A stretch of 64,000 bases of DNA, taken from contig CAVWSM010000010.1 of assembly GCA_963757805.1 (NCBI GenBank), forward strand, positions 7,358 to 71,357, written 5' to 3'. Origin of the DNA: CAVWSM01 sp963757805 (GTDB lineage Bacteria > Actinomycetota > Actinomycetes > Jiangellales > Jiangellaceae). Made by a program: the position numbers and the translations under genes. A model generated the notes under the pieces. That model was given only the letters and a program-made list of their open reading frames with translations, made no database searches and was not told the origin of the DNA. Positions 58,990 through 64,000 of the stretch are shown here, piece by piece. The number at the start of each line of letters is the position of its first letter. Position 1 is the stretch's first letter.

Positions 58990-60901
58990 CTAGCGGCGGC
59001 CGGTCACCTCGAACACCCGCACCGTGTTGCTGAGCTCGTACGTCACGACCACCAACGGCCGCCGCGTCGGGCTGTCCTTGGCCTCGATAACGGTGAGCCC
59101 CTCTGGGCCGCGATCCCCCTCCACGTTGTTGAAGTCGAAGGTCGACGTCTCCCACTCCAGCCATTGCGGAGCGGACGGCCGGGTCACGTCGAAGGCCATG
59201 ATCCCGCCGACACGCTCGAGACCCACCAGGGCGATGTCGCGGCCGTAGGCGTCGAGCACCGTCGCGCCCTCCGGCTCGGGGCCCTTGGCGTCGCTGCGCG
59301 AGTCACGCTCCGGCGCGTCCTCGTTGCTCACGTTGAAGAACGCGGGCAGCCGGTCGGCGGTGAGGCGTTCGATGGTGTCACCCGAGTCGAAGACGAGACT
59401 GCCATCGGTGTCGCGGATGGAGAACGACCGGGCGCCGAAGCTGTAGAGCCCGTTGGCCGGGTTGCCGTCGTACGGGACGGCGTTGGTCACCGCGAGCCGC
59501 CCGTACGATTCGTCGGGCACGCTTTCGTCGAGGTCGTTGACGCGCTCCTCCTCCTCCACGCAGCCCTCCCACTCGCGGACGTCACCCTCGTTGGCGCTGA
59601 CGGTGTAGGTGCGGTCGTCGCGCGCTTCGAAGGCTGCGATCGCGTCGGGCATGTACATCCCGAGCACCGGCCGCGGCACGATGATGTTGCCGCCGTCGCG
59701 GTCGCTGGCGTCGAGGCCGTTGCCCGGCTGCGAGTGATCCTTGAAGCCGAGCGGCACGATGTCGGTGAACTGGCCAGCGCGCAGGTCGAGCAGCCCGATC
59801 GCGTTGTTCTCCTGCAGCGTGACCCAGGCCTTGCGGGAGTCGTCGTCGACGGCGATGTATTCCGGCTCCAGGTCGGCGGCCGCTGTGGCTGCGATATCGA
59901 AGATGCGGACACCCTCGGCCCGGAGCGAGGCGGGGTCGAAGCTGCCGAAGCCGGCAGTCGTGCACGTCGCCTTGGTCGAGCCGCTTGATGCCGTGGTCCA
60001 CGTCGACGATGCTGACTGACCCCTCCGGGTCGACGTATGTCGTCTCCTCGACGCACTCGGGCTCACCCTCATTGGCGACGAGGATGGTGTCGCCGTCCGG
60101 CGTCCAGGCGACCATGTCGGGGTTAGCGCCGACCTGGACGTTCTCGAGGATCTTGCCGTCGAGATTGACAAAAACGAGCGTGCCCGGGTCGGTCTTGGGC
60201 GAGTTGATCACCGCGATCGCCGCCACGCCGTCGCGGATCGCCACGCTCGATAGGGCGCCACCGAAGGCGGACAGGTCAACCGTCGTAACCAACTTGGGAT
60301 TCGTCGGCCGGGAAAGGTCGACGATGCTTGCCGTCGTGGACGTGCCCGCGACGATGACCGCGCGATCGCTGCGCTTGTCGAACGCGGCGATCTCCGCGCC
60401 ACCGGGGAGCGCGAGGCCGCCGAGGGGCTCGAGCTGGATGTCGGGCAGCCCGCCCCTGCGTATGTCGACATAGAGGTCAGCCTGGGTCGTGAGCGCGCCA
60501 TCGCCCGCCGCGAGGTGGATCGCGATGGTCCCCTCGAAGCCGCGGTCGGGCGTGACGACGGCCCTCTCCAGCGCCTTGTCGAGTGCCGCGACCGGGCCGC
60601 TGGCGGTCACCGCGTTCGTCTTGTCGCCGGTGAACGTCAGGCCAGGCTGGTCGGCGAGGTTAAGCGTGCCGCCGGTGACTGTGATGGTGAGGTCCGGGTC
60701 CCGTCCGACGCCGTCGTCGCCCAGTCCGGCATCGAGCTTGATCGGCTTGTTGATATCGGTGGTCAACAGCGTGGGCCCGTCGATGCGCGGCGCGACGTTG
60801 GGGACCTGCGCGCTGGCAGGGACCACCGCCACGCCGAACAGCCCGGCGACCGTGATCGCCGCCAGCGCCGTCCGCTGACCGTCAAGGCGAAGGTGAGACA
60901 T
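58990..60901 (-). pseudogene. Secreted choice-of-anchor I family protein, one frameshift
   Basis: About 637 residues. Signal peptide (SHLRLDGQRTALAAITVAGL, cleavage near ASA), an Ig-like/cadherin-like domain (about 30-140), then a beta-propeller of the choice-of-anchor I (esterase-like, alkaline-phosphatase-associated) type with FNVSNEDAPERDSRSDAKGP, EPEGATVLDAYGRDIALVG and VPRPVLGMYMPDA-type loops. The frame breaks near 59956 (before AGFGSFDPASLRAEGVRIF). The ATG at 60901 has GGAAGGA. Probably a sequence error in an intact gene; function unknown. Confidence 0.82.
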
Positions 60902-61063
60902 GCGTGTCCTTCCGATAACACGCCGGTGGACCACCGACGCCGAGTCGGGAGGAACCTAGGGGCGGGTGTTGAACGCCAATAGCCGTGTTGGCAAGCACTG
61001 GGTGAACGAGCGCTGAGTATCCGCGCCGCGAACCGTTGCTCCTTTGGCCAACACCCAGCGAGG

Positions 61064-63309
61064 TCAGGCAAAGGCGGCCGGGAGAGTGGCGGACCAAGCA
61101 GCCCGCAGCTCGTCGAGCGGGATGCTGAACTGCTCCTGCAGGTCGAGCGCTCCCCCGTCGTCGACCACCCCGATGCGCTCGTGGGGGAACCGTCGGGCGG
61201 TGCACATGTCGGTGAAGCGCACCTCCTCCGAGCGGGGCACCGCGACGATCGCCCGACCCGCGGACTCGGAGAACAGGAACACGAACGGGTCGATCCCGTC
61301 CGGCACCCAGACGCGCGCTCCGACGCCGTAGCGCAGCGTCGACTCGACTAACGCCTGCGCCAGCCCACCATCGGAGAGGTCGTGCGCGGCGTCGATCAGG
61401 CCGTCGCGCGACGCGTTGACGAGGATGTCGGCCAGTCCCGCTCGACGCCAAGGTCGACCCGCGGCGGCAGCACCACCGAGATGCCCATGCATCACGTGCG
61501 CCCACTCCGAGCCGGCGAGCTCGTCACGGTCGTACCCAGCAGGAAGAGGACGTGGCCAGGGGTGCGGAAACCTTGGGCGACGGCGTGGTGACGTCATCGA
61601 TGACACCGAGCACACCCACGACCGGCGTCGGGAGGATCGCGGCCTCGCCGGTCTGGTTGTAGAAGCTCGACGTTGCCCCGGTCACCGGGGTGCCCAGCTC
61701 CAGGCAGGCGTCGGCGAGCCCGCGTACGGCTTCCGCGAACTGCCACATGACATCCGGGTCCTCGGGCGACCCGAAGTTGAGGCAGTCGGTCACCGCGAGC
61801 GGACGGGCACCGGTGACGGCGACGTTGCGGTAGGCCTCGGCGAGGGCGAGCCGCGCCCCGGCGTAGGGGTCAAGCTTGGCGAACGCCGTTGCAGTCGGTG
61901 GACAGCGCGATACCCAGGCCGGTCTACTCGTCGATGCGGACCACACCGGCGTCTTCGGGCTGGGCGAGGATGGTGTTGCCGAGCACGTAGCGGTCGTACT
62001 GGTCGGTCACCCAGGACTTGTCGCACAGGTTGGGGGACGCGACGAGGGTTAGCAGGGTCGCGCGGAGCGCGTCGCCGTGGAGGCCGGGCCAGCGACGCCG
62101 GCGTGTCGGCCTGCAGCGGTCCGGTCGGCCGGCGGTCGCGCGACGGGCGGGCGTAACCGGTCCCTCGTGCGGCCACCGTGCGCGGGCGGAACGTCGACGA
62201 CGACCTCGCCGCGCCAGTCGATGCGGAGCTGGCCGGAGCGTTGACCTCGCCGATGAGGGAGCGTCACACCCAGCTCGTGGCAGACTCGAGGAACCGCTCC
62301 AGATTGGCCGGCTCGACGATGCGAGCATGCGCTCCTGGGACTCGCTCATGAGGATCTCCTCCGGAGCCATCGACGCGTCGCGCAGCAGTGACCGTGTCCA
62401 GCTGCGACGTGCATGCCGCCCCACCCGCGCTGCGAGCTCGGACGGGCGCAGGACAGCCCGGCCCCGCCGAGGTCCTGTACGCCGACGATCGAGCTCTTCG
62501 CGTAAAGCTCGAGGGTGACTCGATGAGGAGCTTCTCGATGAACGGGTCGCCGACCTGCACGCAGGGCCGCTCGCCGGTCCGAGCCCTCGTCGAAGGTCGC
62601 GCTCGCGAGCACGGACACGCCGCCATGCCGTCGCCGACCGGTCTTCGCGCCCGTAGAGCACACGTGGTTGCCCAGGCCGTGGCGGCCTTGTTCTGCAGCC
62701 GGATCTCCGCGTGCCGAAGGACCCCGACGCAAGGGCATTCACAAGCGGGTTTCCTAGATACGACGCGTCGAAGACGACTTCGCCACCGATGTTGGGCAGG
62801 CCGAGGCAGTTGCCGTAGCCGCCTATCGCCGGCTACCACGCCGGGCAGCACGCGGGCGGTGTCGGGGTGGTCGAGCGCGCCAAAGCGAAGCGGGTCCATG
62901 ACCGCGATGGGCCTGGCGCCCATGGCGAGGATGTCGCGCACGATGCCGCCGACTCCGGTCGCCGCACCCTGGTAGGGCTCGACAAACGACGGTGGTTGTG
63001 CGACTCCACCTTGAACGTGACGGCGAAACTTATCGCCGATGTCGACGACCCCGGCGTTCTCGCCGATGCCGGCGACCATGAGCTGGTCCGTCCGCGGGGC
63101 CTTCTCGCCGAACTGGCGGAGGTGGACCTTGGCTCTTGTAGGAGCAGTGCTCGCTCCACATGATCGGAGTACATGGCGAGCTCGGCTGGCGTCGGGCGGC
63201 GACCGAGGATCTGGCGGATGCGCTCGTATTCGTCCTGCTTGAGGCCGAGCTCGGCGTAGGGCTGGGGGTGGTCGGGGGTCCCTTCGGCGTGCTTAGTGGT
63301 GTCGATCAC
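61064..63309 (-). pseudogene. purL: Phosphoribosylformylglycinamidine synthase II (PurL), many frameshifts
   Basis: The fourth purine-synthesis enzyme subunit, converting FGAR to FGAM with ATP and ammonia from PurQ. The full span (2246 bp, about 748 residues) matches the usual length of the small PurL, and segments are recognisable in all three minus frames: YERIRQILGRRPTPAELAMY, WSEHCSYKS, KVHLRQFGEKAPRTDQLM, SFVEPYQGAATGVGGIVRDI, AMGARPIAVMDPLRFG, and the C-terminus DLSDGGLAQALVESTLRYGV to TGA 61064. At least six to eight single-base shifts are needed. Since purM and purF are intact and the gene is normally needed, sequencing error is more likely than inactivation. The start is GTG 63309. 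Confidence 0.85.
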
Positions 63310-63421
63310 CGCGGATCAAGGTCTTCCTGTACGGCGCCCAAGGACGCGTCAACCGTACCGGGCTGGGTACGCTCCGGGTGCATCAGGCCGCAGCGCTGCG
63401 GCCGCTCGACTGGAGGTCGCA

Positions 63422-64000
63422 ATGGCGCACCCGCCTCGGCTGGCCCGGCTGATCATCTTGTGCCTCGCCGTGGCTATGTCGGCCGTGGTACCGGCGGCGG
63501 CGGCCCCGTCCTGACAAGGGGCAAGGACGTACGACCTACTACGTGGCCCTCGGCGACTCACTTGCGCAGGGATTCATGCCGGGACTGGGCGACACCGACC
63601 AGGGCTACGTCGACCGGCTGTACGAGGAACTGCGGGCCAGCGACCCGGACCTTGCGCTCGTCAAGCTCGGCTGCAGCGGCGAGACGGTGGTGACGCTGGT
63701 CAGCGGCGGGCGCTGCGACTATGGCGATGCAGGCAGCCAACTTGCTGCGGCGGTCGACTTCCTGCGCGAGCACCGCGGCAAGGTCGAGTCCGTCACGATC
63801 GACATCGGTGCCAACGACGTGGCGCGCTGCGTGCGTACCGGCGCGATCGACATGGCCTGCATCGCCGCAGGGCTCGGTGCGATCCACCAACTGCTGCCGC
63901 AAGCACTCGCCGAAGCGTGCCGCAGGCGGCGGGCGGCCCACGTACGCGGGCATGACCTACTACAACCCGTTCCTCGCGGCCTGGCTGCTCGGTCCGCCGG
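63422..64000 (+). pseudogene. Secreted SGNH/GDSL hydrolase, frameshifted and cut by window end
   Basis: Signal peptide MAHPPRLARLIILCLAVAMS (cleavage near AAA) behind GGAGG, followed in another frame by TTYYVALGDSLAQGF (nucleophile Ser), VKLGCSGETVVTLV and ESVTIDIGANDVARC, the block I to III motifs of SGNH esterases/lipases. Frame breaks lie near 63510 (after the signal peptide) and near 63915 (before GGGPTYAGMTYYNPFLAAW). The catalytic His block would lie beyond the window. Divergent from purL. Confidence 0.78.

Overview
The window is GC-rich, gene-dense DNA from an actinobacterium. The gene content (BldC, a DUF3073 protein, a valine-dehydrogenase-like gene beside purM/purF, a mycothiol-type DinB protein), many GTG starts and GTGA overlaps, and several leaderless promoters fit Actinomycetota. 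A Nocardioidaceae-like member of Propionibacteriales is my best guess from overall resemblance. I recognised no tRNA, rRNA or CRISPR array, and no stretch longer than about 300 bases lacks a gene.

Layout. 1-2.2 kb: a gene cut by the window edge, a small secreted protein and a MazF-type toxin with a ribbon-helix-helix antitoxin. 2.4-11.7 kb: a type IV pilus assembly locus as two divergent operons (pilT2, unknown gene, pilB, pilT, pilC leftward; pilM, pilN, pilO, pilD rightward), without any pilin gene. 11.7-14.4 kb: an FtsH-like membrane AAA+ protease and a membrane protein. 14.5-21.4 kb: glycerol and dihydroxyacetone use (dhaKLM, glpK, glpF, glpD), so both glycerol routes are side by side. 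21.4-30.7 kb: the actinobacterial bldC - valine dehydrogenase - DUF3073 - purM - purF neighbourhood, interrupted by a DUF559 gene and by a two- or three-gene module in which an astacin-like metallopeptidase carrying four 12-residue repeats overlaps an MvdD-like ATP-grasp enzyme. I consider this module the most interesting item: a candidate graspetide-like peptide-modification system.

30.7-49 kb: a MarR/FMN-reductase pair, a serine hydrolase, secreted enzymes (ExeM-like nuclease, GH18 chitinase, beta-helix protein), formamidase, a metallo-beta-lactamase-fold protein, an HD/LuxR regulator, hydrolases, an FAD oxidase and a lipoprotein. 49-58 kb: a mycothiol-dependent-type protein, a dihydrofolate-reductase-like protein, a decayed TetR/permease pair, an ABC exporter with a two-component system, an O-methyltransferase, a membrane molybdopterin protein and a LysR/MFS pair. 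58-64 kb: a choice-of-anchor I family protein, a badly frameshifted purL and a GDSL hydrolase cut by the window end.

Two window-wide patterns stand out. Six copies of a palindromic element, each exactly 61 bp with 12-bp invariant arms, lie just after stop codons, probably as transcript ends. Many well-conserved genes (pilT2, the nuclease, chitinase, HD/LuxR regulator, alpha/beta hydrolase, M20 peptidase, histidine kinase, purL and others) contain single-base frameshifts whose continuation is intact in another frame. Because purL is affected, most of these are probably sequencing or assembly errors rather than real pseudogenes.
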